Assembly (NCBI GenBank): GCA_016350165.1
Contig: CP066225.1
Span: forward strand, 1,178,001 to 1,242,000
DNA: 64,000 bases
Direction of reading: 5' to 3'
Source of the DNA: Planctomycetota bacterium
Lineage (GTDB): Bacteria; Planctomycetota; Phycisphaerae; Phycisphaerales; Phycisphaeraceae
The notes beneath the pieces were generated by a model, which saw only the letters and a program-made list of their open reading frames with translations, made no database searches and was not told where the DNA came from. The translations under genes were made by a program, and so were the position numbers. Positions 8,881-18,394 of this stretch are shown one piece after another. How positions within the stretch are numbered: position 1 is the first letter of the stretch; the number at the start of each line of letters is the position of its first letter.

Positions 8881-10479
8881 ATGAGCCAAAATGGAAGTGA
8901 TACGTTTCAGGCGATCCTTGATGACATCCCCGCAGCAGCACGCGATCAGATCGTGCCGATTGTGGATTTTGGGTCGCAGTATGTTCAGCTAATCGCTCGC
9001 CGCGTGCGTGAGGCCGGTGTTTACTCGGTCATGGTTGGCCCAAACATTACGCATGAGCAACTCAAAGCACTTCGCCCGAAGGGGATCATCCTTTCTGGCG
9101 GACCTTCTTCTGTTTATGAAGAAGGTGCTCCGACTTGCGATCCAGATCTTTTTGATCTGGGCGTGCCTGTTCTCGGTATTTGCTACGGCATGCAGATCGG
9201 TACCACGCTTCTTGGCGCTACAGTGAAAAATGCTCCGGCTCGTGAGTATGGGCGTGTGAAGCTCAGTGTTGATGACTCTGCTGAACTAACTGCAGGTGTC
9301 CCAACACAAACGACTGCTTGGATGTCTCACGGCGATCAGATCGCTGAACTGCCAAAAGAATTTGTTCCACTCGCTACAACACCGACCTGCCCCTATGCAG
9401 CAGTTAGACATACGGACAAGCCTTTCTATGGCGTGCAGTTCCATCCTGAAGTAACGCACACACCGCATGGTAAAGATTTGCTGCACAACTTCCTTTACAA
9501 AATCTGTGGCTGCACTGGCAACTGGCGCATGGCTGACTTCCTCAAGTCAGAAACTGAACGCATCCGCGAAATCGTCGGCGACAAACGTGTCATCTGCGGC
9601 CTCTCCGGCGGTGTCGACTCCTCAGTCGTCGCTGCAATGCTCGCACAAGCCATTGGCGATCAACTGACCTGCGTCTTCGTTGACAATGGCCTTCTCCGCA
9701 AGGGTGAACGCGAGATGGTCGAAAACATGTTCAACGGCCACTTCAACATCGACCTACGTGTCGTTGACGCATCAAAAGCATTTCTCGATGATCTTGCTGG
9801 CATCACTGAGCCACAGGAAAAACGCAAACGCATCGGGCACCGCTTCATCGAAGTATTTAAAGAAGCATCCGCTGACATCGAAGGCGTCGAGTTTCTCGCA
9901 CAAGGTACGCTTTATCCTGACGTTATTGAATCGGGTCATGGCTACTCTGGTGAAGCTGCAAACATCAAGCTACACCATAATGTAGGTGGTCTACCAGCAG
10001 AACTTGGTTTCAAACTCATTGAACCACTTCGTGCTTTGTTTAAAGATGAAGTGCGTAAGCTGGGGCAAGTCCTCGGACTCACCGAAGAAATGGTTTGGCG
10101 TCACCCATTCCCAGGCCCAGGCCTCGCAGTTCGTTGCCTCGGTGAAGTCAACAAATCACAGCTCGACATCCTTCGTGAAGCTGACACAATTCTTCTCGAA
10201 GAGATCGTTACGAACAATCTTTATCGCAAGACCTCTCAGGTCTTCGCAGTCATTCTGCCTGTGAAAGCTGTGGGTGTAATGGGTGATGGCCGTACACACG
10301 AACAGGTCATCGCCATCCGTGCCGTTGAAACACAAGACTTCATGACTGCTGACTGGGCGCGTATTCCTTACGATATACTTGCGACAATCAGCAACCGCAT
10401 CATCAACGAAGTCCCCGGTATCAACCGAGTCTGTTACGATATCTCATCTAAGCCGCCGGCTACTATTGAGTGGGAATAA
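8881..10479 (+). CDS. guaA: GMP synthase (glutamine-hydrolysing)
   Basis: Aminates XMP to GMP using glutamine and ATP in the last step of guanine nucleotide synthesis. 532 aa from the chosen ATG. The class I glutamine amidotransferase domain comes first, with [10 protein letters not shown], nucleophile Cys101 in GICYGMQ and the His/Glu pair in QFHPEVTHT. The ATP-pyrophosphatase domain has the P-loop [13 protein letters not shown]. The dimerisation domain ends in the hallmark KPPATIEWE. The frame extends to TTG 8848 and ATG 8869; 8881 was chosen as the ATG nearest the conserved start, and no strong ribosome site decides it. Codon use changes visibly after about 9530 (see findings). Confidence 0.97.
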   Translation: MSQNGSDTFQAILDDIPAAARDQIVPIVDFGSQYVQLIARRVREAGVYSVMVGPNITHEQLKALRPKGIILSGGPSSVYEEGAPTCDPDLFDLGVPVLGICYGMQIGTTLLGATVKNAPAREYGRVKLSVDDSAELTAGVPTQTTAWMSHGDQIAELPKEFVPLATTPTCPYAAVRHTDKPFYGVQFHPEVTHTPHGKDLLHNFLYKICGCTGNWRMADFLKSETERIREIVGDKRVICGLSGGVDSSVVAAMLAQAIGDQLTCVFVDNGLLRKGEREMVENMFNGHFNIDLRVVDASKAFLDDLAGITEPQEKRKRIGHRFIEVFKEASADIEGVEFLAQGTLYPDVIESGHGYSGEAANIKLHHNVGGLPAELGFKLIEPLRALFKDEVRKLGQVLGLTEEMVWRHPFPGPGLAVRCLGEVNKSQLDILREADTILLEEIVTNNLYRKTSQVFAVILPVKAVGVMGDGRTHEQVIAIRAVETQDFMTADWARIPYDILATISNRIINEVPGINRVCYDISSKPPATIEWE

Positions 10480-10500
10480 ATTTTAAAGTAAATTTCAACT

Positions 10501-10542
10501 AATAATAAAAGGCATTACCAAACGGTCATGCCTTTTATTATT
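10501..10542. terminator. Bidirectional terminator between guaA and sulfatase
   Basis: A perfect 15-bp inverted repeat, AATAATAAAAGGCAT at 10501-10515 against 10528-10542, with a 12-nt loop and A/T tails on both sides. It serves guaA (+) and the convergent sulfatase (-). Confidence 0.9.
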
Positions 10543-10559
10543 TGAGACTTGATTTATAG

Positions 10560-12068
10560 TCAATAATCGTCCGAAGACCATTCAGGTATACCGATCGTCG
10601 TTTTCTGCATTTCGTATAATTCGATGTATGGCCGGGACTTTGGCATTACAGCACTCTCGTTGACCATCATTGGACGCGTTACCTTCCACCATGCTTCATA
10701 TGACTCACGCATTGCATGGACCAAATCAGGGTAGGTAGATGCAACATCAGTTGTTTGCGACGGATCGTTTTTCATATCAAACAATTCATTGCCATTAAAC
10801 AAACAGAATCGCTCACTCCAAATAGTAACATTTCGCCACTGATAATCGTCTGGATTCTCATTTATATCCCAACGAGCATTGTGAGTATACAACACACGCT
10901 CGCCCCAACTGGCATTCGCATCTTCCCATAATGGTAACATGCTTCGCCCTTCAATCTGATGTTCAGGAAGCTCTGCATCAGCAATCGCAGCGAGTGTAGG
11001 AAATACGTCAATATGCGCGACCATACGATCAATGTCATAACCTGCATTTATCTTGCCCGGCCAACGCACAAAAAACGGCGAGCGAATCCCACCTAAGTGC
11101 GGTGTTGCTTTTGTGCCGCGCATATTTGCGTTGTAAAAACGCATATCATTGCCATCTTGATCATTTCCCAATACACCATTTTTCACTTTAATACCACAAC
11201 CACCATTAGCCATACCGTTGTCGGTTGCAAAGATTAAAACGGTGTCTTCATCTAAATTGAGCTCTTCTAACCTCGCGATTAATCGTCCAATATTTTCATC
11301 AATATTCTCGATCATGCCATAAAAACCAGCACTTTTTTTGCCAAACCCTAGTGACTCGTATTTCTGCTGATTTCTTTCAGGTGCGATGTATGGCGAGTGC
11401 GCTGCATTTGTTGCGAGATACAAAAAGAATGGTTCTCCTTTATCTTGCTTTTGCTTCATCCACCCCATTGCTGCATCAAAGAAAACATCCGTACAATACC
11501 CACGTGTTTGGACTAACATTCCGTTGTGTCTAAGTATTGGGTTAAAATATTTATTGCCTGGCACGTCTGCACCTGAACCCGGAAACGTTTCATCTCTACC
11601 AATACTTCCTCCGCCATGTACTAAAACTTCTTCGAAACCACGGTTGTGAGGTTGATAGACATCTTCATCTCCCAAATGCCATTTACCAAATATACCAGTA
11701 GCATAGCCAGCATTTTGTAATACTTGAGCTAATGTGACGGTTTCCAAGCTCATACGATCACGCATCGCGATAGTATGTGTAACACCATTACGCATGGGAT
11801 GCCGACCACTCAACAGTGCCGCACGTGTTGGTGAGCTTGTTGGGCTTACGTGGAAATTTGTAAACCGAATACTTTGATCATGTAATTGATCGAGTGCTGG
11901 TGTTTGAAGCCATGGATGGCCGTGACGACCGATGGTTGCGTAGCCTTGATCATCTGTCATAACAAGAATGATGTTCGGCCGCTCGCCTACAAGCTCTGCT
12001 TGCACAACTGGCCCACTTACCACGCTAGCAAATGTTAAACTCATTAACCCAACTGTTTTCCTGACCAT
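10560..12068 (-). CDS. Secreted serine-type sulfatase
   Basis: An arylsulfatase-family hydrolase, 502 aa, likely removing sulfate from polysaccharides in the periplasm. The signal peptide is about residues 1-24 (ends VVQA). Metal site: VMTDDQGY (D39, D40). The formylglycine motif is S78-S-P-T-R with the downstream LLSGRHP, so the residue to be oxidised is serine, not cysteine. Known biology: serine-type sites are matured by the radical-SAM enzyme anSME, and none is in this window. Further family marks are GKWHLGD, TDNGMANGG and TKATPHLGGIRSPFFVRWPG. Sulfatases abound in marine planctomycetes, in line with the organism call. It is monocistronic and divergent from the next lipoprotein gene. Confidence 0.93.
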   Translation of the reverse strand: MVRKTVGLMSLTFASVVSGPVVQAELVGERPNIILVMTDDQGYATIGRHGHPWLQTPALDQLHDQSIRFTNFHVSPTSSPTRAALLSGRHPMRNGVTHTIAMRDRMSLETVTLAQVLQNAGYATGIFGKWHLGDEDVYQPHNRGFEEVLVHGGGSIGRDETFPGSGADVPGNKYFNPILRHNGMLVQTRGYCTDVFFDAAMGWMKQKQDKGEPFFLYLATNAAHSPYIAPERNQQKYESLGFGKKSAGFYGMIENIDENIGRLIARLEELNLDEDTVLIFATDNGMANGGCGIKVKNGVLGNDQDGNDMRFYNANMRGTKATPHLGGIRSPFFVRWPGKINAGYDIDRMVAHIDVFPTLAAIADAELPEHQIEGRSMLPLWEDANASWGERVLYTHNARWDINENPDDYQWRNVTIWSERFCLFNGNELFDMKNDPSQTTDVASTYPDLVHAMRESYEAWWKVTRPMMVNESAVMPKSRPYIELYEMQKTTIGIPEWSSDDY

Positions 12069-12582
12069 GTACTATCCTTACATCCTGTAACATACGCAAT
12101 AAAACCTATGCAATACTCCAGCATCTCTATTCGAAGTTGAAAATGCAACGACCATTTCACTTAACTTAAAGTAACTATTACTCTTAAACGTAAAGCAATA
12201 AATCAATATGACTTTTATATATTTTGTACTTATCTATCTCACATTCATATCCTTCAGCTCACCCACCGCTAAATAAACAGGGTGAATTTTCAGAACAATC
12301 CCACAGAAAGCTCGCTTATCCGGAATTTCATTATTAAGCTTGAACGCTGCAATTAAGGAATTTGCCGATCCAGTTAATTCTCATTTGTCAGATTTGAGTC
12401 GTCTCATTATCCTCAGTAATCTCAACAAGTTTGGTATCGGACCTCATCAACTTCCTTCGCTCATTCAGTGCAGCTAAACGCAACCTATAAAAGTCCATTT
12501 AAAACATTTGTAACCAATATTCGGGCTGGGCCTCAACAATATGTACAAACTCGCCGATAGCTCCTCTGTTATGAGGGTTCAA
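12069..12582. other. Intergenic region without a recognised gene
   Basis: Divergent promoter region between the sulfatase and the lipoprotein protease. AT-rich; no convincing promoter pair, RNA or repeat was identified. Confidence 0.5.
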
Positions 12583-13683
12583 ATGAAGAGCGTAACACGG
12601 TTTGAAAAATATCGATACGCATATGCGTTATTGACCATTGTGTGCCTGATGCTATCCGCTTGCGTAGGAGCTCCTGAGTCAGATTCAAAGACACGGGCGA
12701 TAACCTACGCCTCGCCTAAGAGCAAAACACAAACCCCTTCTGCTAAACATTCTCTAGCGAAACCTGATGAACTACCCAAGAAAGTTGCTGTCCCATTCAG
12801 AACTCATGGCGAACATATTTTCGTCAGTACAGATCTTGAAGGACGCAATGCAGGATTGTTTTTACTTGATACAGGTGCAGCAATAGATGCGATCGGCATG
12901 GGAATTGCTGGCCGTTTTAATTTACCTGAAACAGGTTCCGGAACAGCCATGGGCATCGCTGGACCCGAAGCTTTCAAATTCCGTGAAGTCGATTCTGTAG
13001 AAATTGGCAACATAGATCTTGATCGCTCTAAGCTCGCTGCAATAAATCTGACACGGTTTGCTAAGAGCATGGGCGTCACAATTAATGGCGTAATTGGCTA
13101 CTCATCATTACGTGCAGTCCCCTTCACGCTTGACTACCCAAACAACCAACTCGTCTTCCATCGCCCCACCGATTTTATTGCTCCAACAACCGCTTCACGT
13201 CATCCTTTATTAGTTAGGCGTGGCCTACCTCTAGTTAAAGCTGAAATTGAGAACGGCAAAACCATTTGGCTAATCGTCGACTCCGGAGCAGACCAAGAGC
13301 TTACGCTACCCATGTCATACCTCCAGCGATATCCAGACATTGTTTCCGTACCGATGAGTGGTGCAGGCCAATCCGCTGGTGTTGGTGGCAAGATCCGTAA
13401 CATGCGTACATGGCTTAAGAAAATGGATATTCTGGGTGTCGAACTTGTAAACGTCCCAGTCTCATTTGAGTCCTCCCCCACGCTTCAGCACAATGACAAA
13501 ATTGTTGTTGGGCGAATTGGGCATAGACTTCTGGAAAACTTCAGCCTAACCTTCGACACAAGCAACCGCCACATCTATGCAGACTGGCAACCCAATGCTC
13601 GTAATGAACTCGCAATCACACAAACGCAACATGCCCAACCATCCGCACTCTCTGTGAAAGTGAAGCCTCAATCAAGAAACTAA
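12583..13683 (+). CDS. Retropepsin-like aspartyl protease lipoprotein
   Basis: Two copies of the aspartic-protease active-site motif: FLLDTGAAIDAIGM near residue 90 and WLIVDSGADQELTL near 225, each followed by a hydrophobic segment. This is the pattern of single-chain retropepsin-like bacterial proteases. The N-terminus is a lipoprotein signal: basic residues, a hydrophobic stretch, then CLMLSAC with Cys in the lipobox, so the protein is probably lipid-anchored. The ATG at 12583 was chosen because GAGG lies 7 nt upstream and it gives a compact signal; the frame also has ATGs at 12571 and 12541. A clear terminator follows at 13753. The substrate is unknown. Confidence 0.8.
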   Translation: MKSVTRFEKYRYAYALLTIVCLMLSACVGAPESDSKTRAITYASPKSKTQTPSAKHSLAKPDELPKKVAVPFRTHGEHIFVSTDLEGRNAGLFLLDTGAAIDAIGMGIAGRFNLPETGSGTAMGIAGPEAFKFREVDSVEIGNIDLDRSKLAAINLTRFAKSMGVTINGVIGYSSLRAVPFTLDYPNNQLVFHRPTDFIAPTTASRHPLLVRRGLPLVKAEIENGKTIWLIVDSGADQELTLPMSYLQRYPDIVSVPMSGAGQSAGVGGKIRNMRTWLKKMDILGVELVNVPVSFESSPTLQHNDKIVVGRIGHRLLENFSLTFDTSNRHIYADWQPNARNELAITQTQHAQPSALSVKVKPQSRN

Positions 13684-13752
13684 CCGCTGATTAGATTTCA
13701 GCATAAGTGAAGTGCTCAATCTTCATACACTACTTCATATTTACAATCCATG

Positions 13753-13788
13753 CAGGCGAAGCTTCAATGCTTCGCCTGTTCTTTTTCT
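13753..13788 (+). terminator. Intrinsic terminator
   Basis: A 10-bp perfect stem CAGGCGAAGC / GCTTCGCCTG (13753-13762, 13769-13778) with loop TTCAAT, then TTCTTTTTCT. It ends the aspartyl-protease transcript and shows that the upstream extension of the next reading frame is not coding. Confidence 0.9.
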
Positions 13789-13926
13789 ATTATGTGTATA
13801 CATATCACGCCTGAGCATCACCCCTACCCTGTAGCCATACATGCTAAATCTACAACCAATCATGCCAAGATCGCCGATGAATACTGTTGCAAGCTCGTAT
13901 CGGGGACGGTCCACGGAGTCTTGCTC

Positions 13927-14334
13927 ATGTCCAATCACAAGTCCTATGAAAAGCTTCACACATGGCAATTAGCCATGGACCTAACCGAAAAATCATATCG
14001 TCTCACACGAGATTTCCCCGTCGAAGAAAAGTCGGGCCTCTCTGCACTCATACGGCGGAATATCATGACCCTGCCCACACGTATTGCTGAAGCACACCAC
14101 GCACCATCTACACAGGCCAGTATCGTCATACTAAAGAACGCACAAGCCACCCTGCTTGAATTTGAAACCACACTTCTACTCTGCAGGCGAATGAAATTGC
14201 TCACCAATTGGTCCACACGTCGCCTTCGCAAGCGTGCTCAGCATCTCTCTGAATTGATTGAGAACGAAATCGACTATCTTTTGCCTGAAAATGAAGCTGC
14301 TGAAAAAACGCACATCCAATCCAAAGCCTCCTGA
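13927..14334 (+). CDS. Four-helix bundle protein (23S rRNA IVP family)
   Basis: 135 aa. Matches the four-helix bundle family first noticed as proteins encoded in 23S rRNA intervening sequences: KSYEKLHTWQLAMDLTEKSY at the N-terminus, then FPVEEKSGLSALIRRNIMTL and a long third and fourth helix. Function of the family is poorly known. Here the gene is far from the rRNA unit. The start was set at the ATG at 13927 because GGAG lies 8 nt upstream and a terminator hairpin occupies the longer upstream frame. No paired gene is evident. Confidence 0.82.
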   Translation: MSNHKSYEKLHTWQLAMDLTEKSYRLTRDFPVEEKSGLSALIRRNIMTLPTRIAEAHHAPSTQASIVILKNAQATLLEFETTLLLCRRMKLLTNWSTRRLRKRAQHLSELIENEIDYLLPENEAAEKTHIQSKAS

Positions 14335-14545
14335 CCCCTCCTCCCCTCTAACATACCCTCCAATGACCACCCGATCGTCATAACCCCCTATCCCCCCACT
14401 CGTAACTCCCTCTCATTTCCTAGCTCTGCTTTGCCTAATATCCACTGAAACCAATTATTTGATAATTGGACTTGACTTGTTTAGAATAATTCTAAATAAT
14501 TAACTCGTGGTCACAACAACTACGACTCATACTGAGCGGATTACC

Positions 14546-14965
14546 ATGAAAAATGAATCAGCCATAACTGTTCTTTATGACGGTAAGTGCCCCATTTGCA
14601 TGCGTGAAATACGCTCAATCAAAAAACGCGACGCTCATAACCGCATTAATGCAGTGGACATTGCCTCCCCAGACTTCTCGCCCGGCCTCTTCGGGCTCAC
14701 GACTGAGCAAGTCAATGGCCGTATCCACGCATTCCTTCCTGATGGCACATGTATCACTGGCATGGAAGTCTTCCGGCAAATTTATTCCTCCCTCGGATTC
14801 GGCTTCCTCGTTAACTGGACTAGATTCCCAGTTGCCAAGCAAACAACCGACAAACTGTACGACCTCTTCGCACACAATCGTTTCCGTCTCACTGGCAGAT
14901 CCTTCATTACCTCATCTTCCTCCAACTCGTGCGATACAGGTCATTGCAAAATAAACAAACCATAA
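14546..14965 (+). CDS. DCC-family thiol-disulfide protein (DUF393)
   Basis: 139 aa, predicted thioredoxin-like fold. The family signature YDGKCPICMREI lies at the N-terminus (DxxCPxC), followed by the conserved RIHAFLPDGTCITGMEVFR and FPVAKQTTDKLYDLFAHNR segments. DUF393/DCC proteins are regarded as thiol-disulfide oxidoreductase-like, but their partner is usually unknown. The ATG at 14546 was chosen because it begins just before the conserved core; a GTG at 14507 extends the frame with a Thr-rich leader. It precedes a Dps gene by 51 nt, so it may belong to an oxidative-stress group. Confidence 0.85.
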   Translation: MKNESAITVLYDGKCPICMREIRSIKKRDAHNRINAVDIASPDFSPGLFGLTTEQVNGRIHAFLPDGTCITGMEVFRQIYSSLGFGFLVNWTRFPVAKQTTDKLYDLFAHNRFRLTGRSFITSSSSNSCDTGHCKINKP

Positions 14966-15016
14966 CGATCTTCCAACAAAATACACAACAAAACTGAACA
15001 ACAAGGAATCAGTAAA

Positions 15017-15526
15017 ATGGTTACCAGCACAAAAACAAATACATATAGATCAACACATAAAACTCGCCAGCCACTTCCACAAGATGTTCGCGATCAGGTT
15101 ATTCCTGTTCTTACACATCTTCTTGCTGATACTTCAGATCTCTACTTCCAAGTCAAAGAAGCGCACTGGAATGTGAAGGGTGAAAACTTCATCGCACTAC
15201 ACAAGCTCTTTGATGATGTAGCAGACGATGTCACTGAGTACATTGATGAAATCGCAGAGCGCATCGCTCAACTAGGTGGCCAAGTCTACGGTACACTCCA
15301 GCATGCTGCTCACGCATCAAGACTCCCCGGCTACCCTGAAAGCATCAATAGCGGCTCTGACCATGTCAACGCTGTCTCTAAAGCGCTTGCTCAATACTCA
15401 GATCATGCACGCCAAGGTATCGACGAAACTGATGAACTCGGCGATCCAGTAACAGCCGACATGCTCACAAGCATCACCGCCGGCATCGACAAGTGGCTAT
15501 GGTTTATCGAATCACATAATCTCTAA
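15017..15526 (+). CDS. dps: Dps-family ferritin-like DNA protection protein
   Basis: Forms a dodecamer that oxidises and stores iron and protects DNA. 169 aa. The ferroxidase ligands occur with the same spacing as in E. coli Dps: H50 (KEAHWNVKG), H62, D66, D77 and E81 (YIDEIAERI). A Lys/Arg/Thr-rich tail of about 18 residues precedes the core, as in DNA-binding Dps proteins. AAGGAA lies about 9 nt before the ATG. A strong terminator follows at 15585. Neighbouring thiol/flavin redox genes on both sides suggest an oxidative-stress cluster, although they need not be one transcript. Confidence 0.95.
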   Translation: MVTSTKTNTYRSTHKTRQPLPQDVRDQVIPVLTHLLADTSDLYFQVKEAHWNVKGENFIALHKLFDDVADDVTEYIDEIAERIAQLGGQVYGTLQHAAHASRLPGYPESINSGSDHVNAVSKALAQYSDHARQGIDETDELGDPVTADMLTSITAGIDKWLWFIESHNL

Positions 15527-15584
15527 TCAATCACTGCAACTCGACGCATTGCAGTAAGTACACTCCATGGTTTTTGAATCAGGG

Positions 15585-15616
15585 GAGCATCCGTCCAGCC
15601 GGGTGCTCTCTTTTTT
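15585..15616 (+). terminator. Intrinsic terminator of dps
   Basis: Stem GAGCATCCG (15585-15593) with CGGGTGCTC (15600-15608), one G-U pair, loop TCCAGC, followed by TCTTTTTT. Confidence 0.9.
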
Positions 15617-15668
15617 AGTTCCCCAAAATCCGTAGCATCGCGAATATATTAAACATACAATACGACCT

Positions 15669-16787
15669 ATGACTACGCCCTCCTCACATCACAACACTAT
15701 TCTCGTTGGCGCCGGCCCAATCGGCCTTGAAATCGCCGTCAATCTAAAAGATAAGCGAGTTGATTTTCTTCACATAGAAGCAGGGCAAATCGGCCAAACA
15801 ATCACATGGTACCCACGCAATGTTCGTTTCTTCTCATCACCAGAACGCATCGCCATCGCTGGCATGCCTCTCCACACAGCCAATCAAGAAAAAGCTTCAC
15901 GCGAACAGTACCTCGCCTACTTACGATCAATCGTCGAGCATTTCGACCTAAGAATTAACACACACGAACGAGTCGTCGCAGCAACGCGCGATCCAAGCAC
16001 CAACATCTTTACAATACAAACGCAGAAGCATACACAAACATACACCTATACTTGCGACAATCTTATCCTCGCCATTGGCGATATGCATAAACCACTAAAA
16101 CTAAACATACCAGGCGAAGATCTACCTAATGTCTCTCATTATTTCGATGAACCTCACAATTACTTCAGGAAAAAACTTACCATCATCGGCGGTCGAAACT
16201 CTGCTGTCGAAGCTGCAATCCGCTGCCAACGCGTTGGGGCTCACGTCACGCTCGCATACCGTCGTGAAAACTTCGATCGTGATATCATCAAATATTGGCT
16301 CTATCCTGAGATTAGATCACTCATAAAATCTAAAGACATTACATTCATCCCAAACACAACCCCCATCCGTATATCACCAACACACACAACACTCGCACCA
16401 GTCACTTGGTCAGATCAAACCACATCGGCGACAACTCATAACACATTCACGATCAACACAGATCCCGAGCAACTCATTGACATAACTCATGATTTTCTCC
16501 TGTTATTAACAGGCTACCAACAAGACACTTCACTCTTCAAACAGCTCGGCGTCAATCTTGAAGGCATCAATCGTCAACCACATTTCGATCCCAAAACAAT
16601 GATGACAAACGTCCCCAATCTATACGTTGCTGGTACGGCAACAGCAGGCACGCAAACTAAATTCCTCGTATTCATTGAAACCTCACACATCCACACCACA
16701 CGTATCATCCAATCCATCACCGGTGCCACCAACAACCCCAACCTCCTCAACAACCTATGCCACAACATCAGCCAGCCTGAGTCGTAA
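15669..16787 (+). CDS. YpdA-like FAD/NAD(P)H disulfide reductase
   Basis: 372 aa two-dinucleotide-binding flavoprotein. FAD site ILVGAGPIGLEIAVNLKDKR (Rossmann GxGxxG), then TWYPRNVRFFSSPERIAIAG, which is characteristic of the YpdA family. The second GxGxxG-like site is LTIIGGRNSAVEAAIRCQRV for NAD(P)H, and a C-terminal FAD segment is NVPNLYVAGTATAGTQTKF. In Firmicutes YpdA reduces bacillithiol disulfide; whether that substrate applies here is unknown. No redox CxxC is visible. The gene starts about 50 nt after the dps terminator, so it has its own promoter. The family is firm and the substrate is inferred. Confidence 0.85.
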   Translation: MTTPSSHHNTILVGAGPIGLEIAVNLKDKRVDFLHIEAGQIGQTITWYPRNVRFFSSPERIAIAGMPLHTANQEKASREQYLAYLRSIVEHFDLRINTHERVVAATRDPSTNIFTIQTQKHTQTYTYTCDNLILAIGDMHKPLKLNIPGEDLPNVSHYFDEPHNYFRKKLTIIGGRNSAVEAAIRCQRVGAHVTLAYRRENFDRDIIKYWLYPEIRSLIKSKDITFIPNTTPIRISPTHTTLAPVTWSDQTTSATTHNTFTINTDPEQLIDITHDFLLLLTGYQQDTSLFKQLGVNLEGINRQPHFDPKTMMTNVPNLYVAGTATAGTQTKFLVFIETSHIHTTRIIQSITGATNNPNLLNNLCHNISQPES

Positions 16788-17351
16788 ATTTTCATTTCTT
16801 CAGTTTCAAATCTAGATACATATATTGGCGACTATCATGACATTTTTTCTATCTATACTGACTTTTCCGTTCACCCTCAAAATTCATCGCTAAATCCCAT
16901 GTGATACTTCGACACGTACTCCCTAGTATTCGCTCCAAGCAAACTCAGGATCTCGTAGCACCACCCCTTGTCTTTACACCACCCTCAATTAAACGTAATT
17001 GCTACCAAATAGCTTGCATCAACACACCGCAAGCAGTTGTATCATCATGAATTCACACATGCCTGGCACTGCTGCATGCATTCACTCAACAGGACGTTCA
17101 CGTTTTCTCACTTCAATCGCAAGTTGAATTTCACTCCAAAACTTTCGCTCATACATCAATAGCTTGGTTAGCCACCAAACATACATTGATAACTTCACAA
17201 AAAACACAACATGCGTCTTCAGCTGATTCAGTTATCAGCTATCCCCCCCCTTTCACAGCACTGAGGTAATTCAAGCACCACAGCCCCTTTGATACCTCAT
17301 GCATGAATGTTGGATTCGTTATCCATCATTTCAAACAACAGGAGTGTAAAC
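16788..17351. other. Intergenic region without a recognised gene
   Basis: About 560 nt, with a C8 homopolymer near 17245. No open frame with coding character, no terminator after the YpdA-like gene and no promoter could be supported. Confidence 0.5.
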
Positions 17352-18026
17352 GTGAAACACTTTATTCGAGGCACGACAATCCTCTTACCCGCCTTGGCAC
17401 TAACCGCCGGGGCTCATGCTGCCACAGTAAACCTTGAGTTCACAGGCACCATCCAGCGTTACAATGGCGATCTCCCCATCGACCTAAATTCTGAAGCCTC
17501 CATCATACTCACCTACGAGTACGACGAAAACAGCCTAAACCCTTCTAACAACGGTAGTCTTCTTACACTACGAGACTCAGTCACATCACTGCGTTTCGTA
17601 TCTGAAGCCAATGGCCTTGACTACGAATTCATCGATCCATCTCGTACGCTTCACCAAAGCTCTGTAGATTTGATAGATGATTCATTACCATTCAACTACG
17701 AAGATGCATTGAATGTGACCGTTATCTCATCTAATGACGCCAACTTCGCCTCTGCGGACATTAACGTTGAATACCCAACCGATCTGTTCACACAAGGCAA
17801 TATCCCTGGCACCCCATCTGAAGAATTCAACCTCGCAGGCGGCAGCTTCCGTCTACCTGGCCAATCACTTCAGGACTCAATTTTCGTCAGCTTTAGTTCA
17901 CTCTCAATTAACAACCCAAGTGTCGCTGAGAGTAACGCAGTAGCAGCTGTACCAACACCATCAGCGGCGGGCATGGCTCTACTCGCACTCACACCACTCA
18001 TTATGAAGCGACATAAGAAGAAATAA
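17352..18026 (+). CDS. Secreted protein with PTPSA-type C-terminal sorting tail, copy 1
   Basis: 224 aa from GTG 17352, which has AGGAG 8 nt upstream; the frame extends further but without support. The signal peptide runs to about ALTAGAHA. The mature part begins VNLEFTGTIQRYNGD and is predicted mostly beta. The C-terminus is VPTPSAAGMALLALTPLIMK followed by basic residues: a Pro-Thr-Pro motif, membrane helix and Arg/Lys anchor, which is a variant of the PEP-CTERM exosortase signal common in Phycisphaerae. Probably exported and processed at the cell surface. A paralogue of the same design follows. Specific function is not recognised. Confidence 0.8.
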   Translation: MKHFIRGTTILLPALALTAGAHAATVNLEFTGTIQRYNGDLPIDLNSEASIILTYEYDENSLNPSNNGSLLTLRDSVTSLRFVSEANGLDYEFIDPSRTLHQSSVDLIDDSLPFNYEDALNVTVISSNDANFASADINVEYPTDLFTQGNIPGTPSEEFNLAGGSFRLPGQSLQDSIFVSFSSLSINNPSVAESNAVAAVPTPSAAGMALLALTPLIMKRHKKK

Positions 18027-18062
18027 CAATATCTCAACTCCACTATATTTATTTATACAATT

Positions 18063-18100
18063 AAGACGCGCAAAGCTAATTGACTTTCGCGTCTTTATTT
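18063..18100 (+). terminator. Intrinsic terminator, copy-1 gene
   Basis: Stem AAGACGCG(C)AAAG / CTTTCGCGTCTT (18063-18075, 18084-18095) with one bulge, then TATTT. The same AAGACGCGC arm recurs after the paralogous gene. Confidence 0.85.
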
Positions 18101-18394
18101 ATCCCCCAAGCAGTCACACATACAAAATTTTACGAAGACGTCCATCGCCATACTGGAATCCCCAATTCCAAACGGTCGAAAATCGGCAAAACCAACATAT
18201 TCCAATACAACCCCTACATTGAATTATCACCCATCACATCTAGTATTAGGCCTCAATAATCTAATACCAAAATAGCACCACGATTAGTTGGTCTTCAGCA
18301 AAAAACACATAACCAACAACCCAAATAAACCTCATCAGCATTGTGGCAAACATAAATGCTCTTATCGTTTCTATAACATGAGGCTAATTTGCTT

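Noticed and set aside
13750-13926. Upstream extension of the four-helix-bundle gene
   Set aside because: It would encode through a clear terminator hairpin at 13753-13778; the ATG at 13927 has a ribosome site and begins at the family N-terminus.
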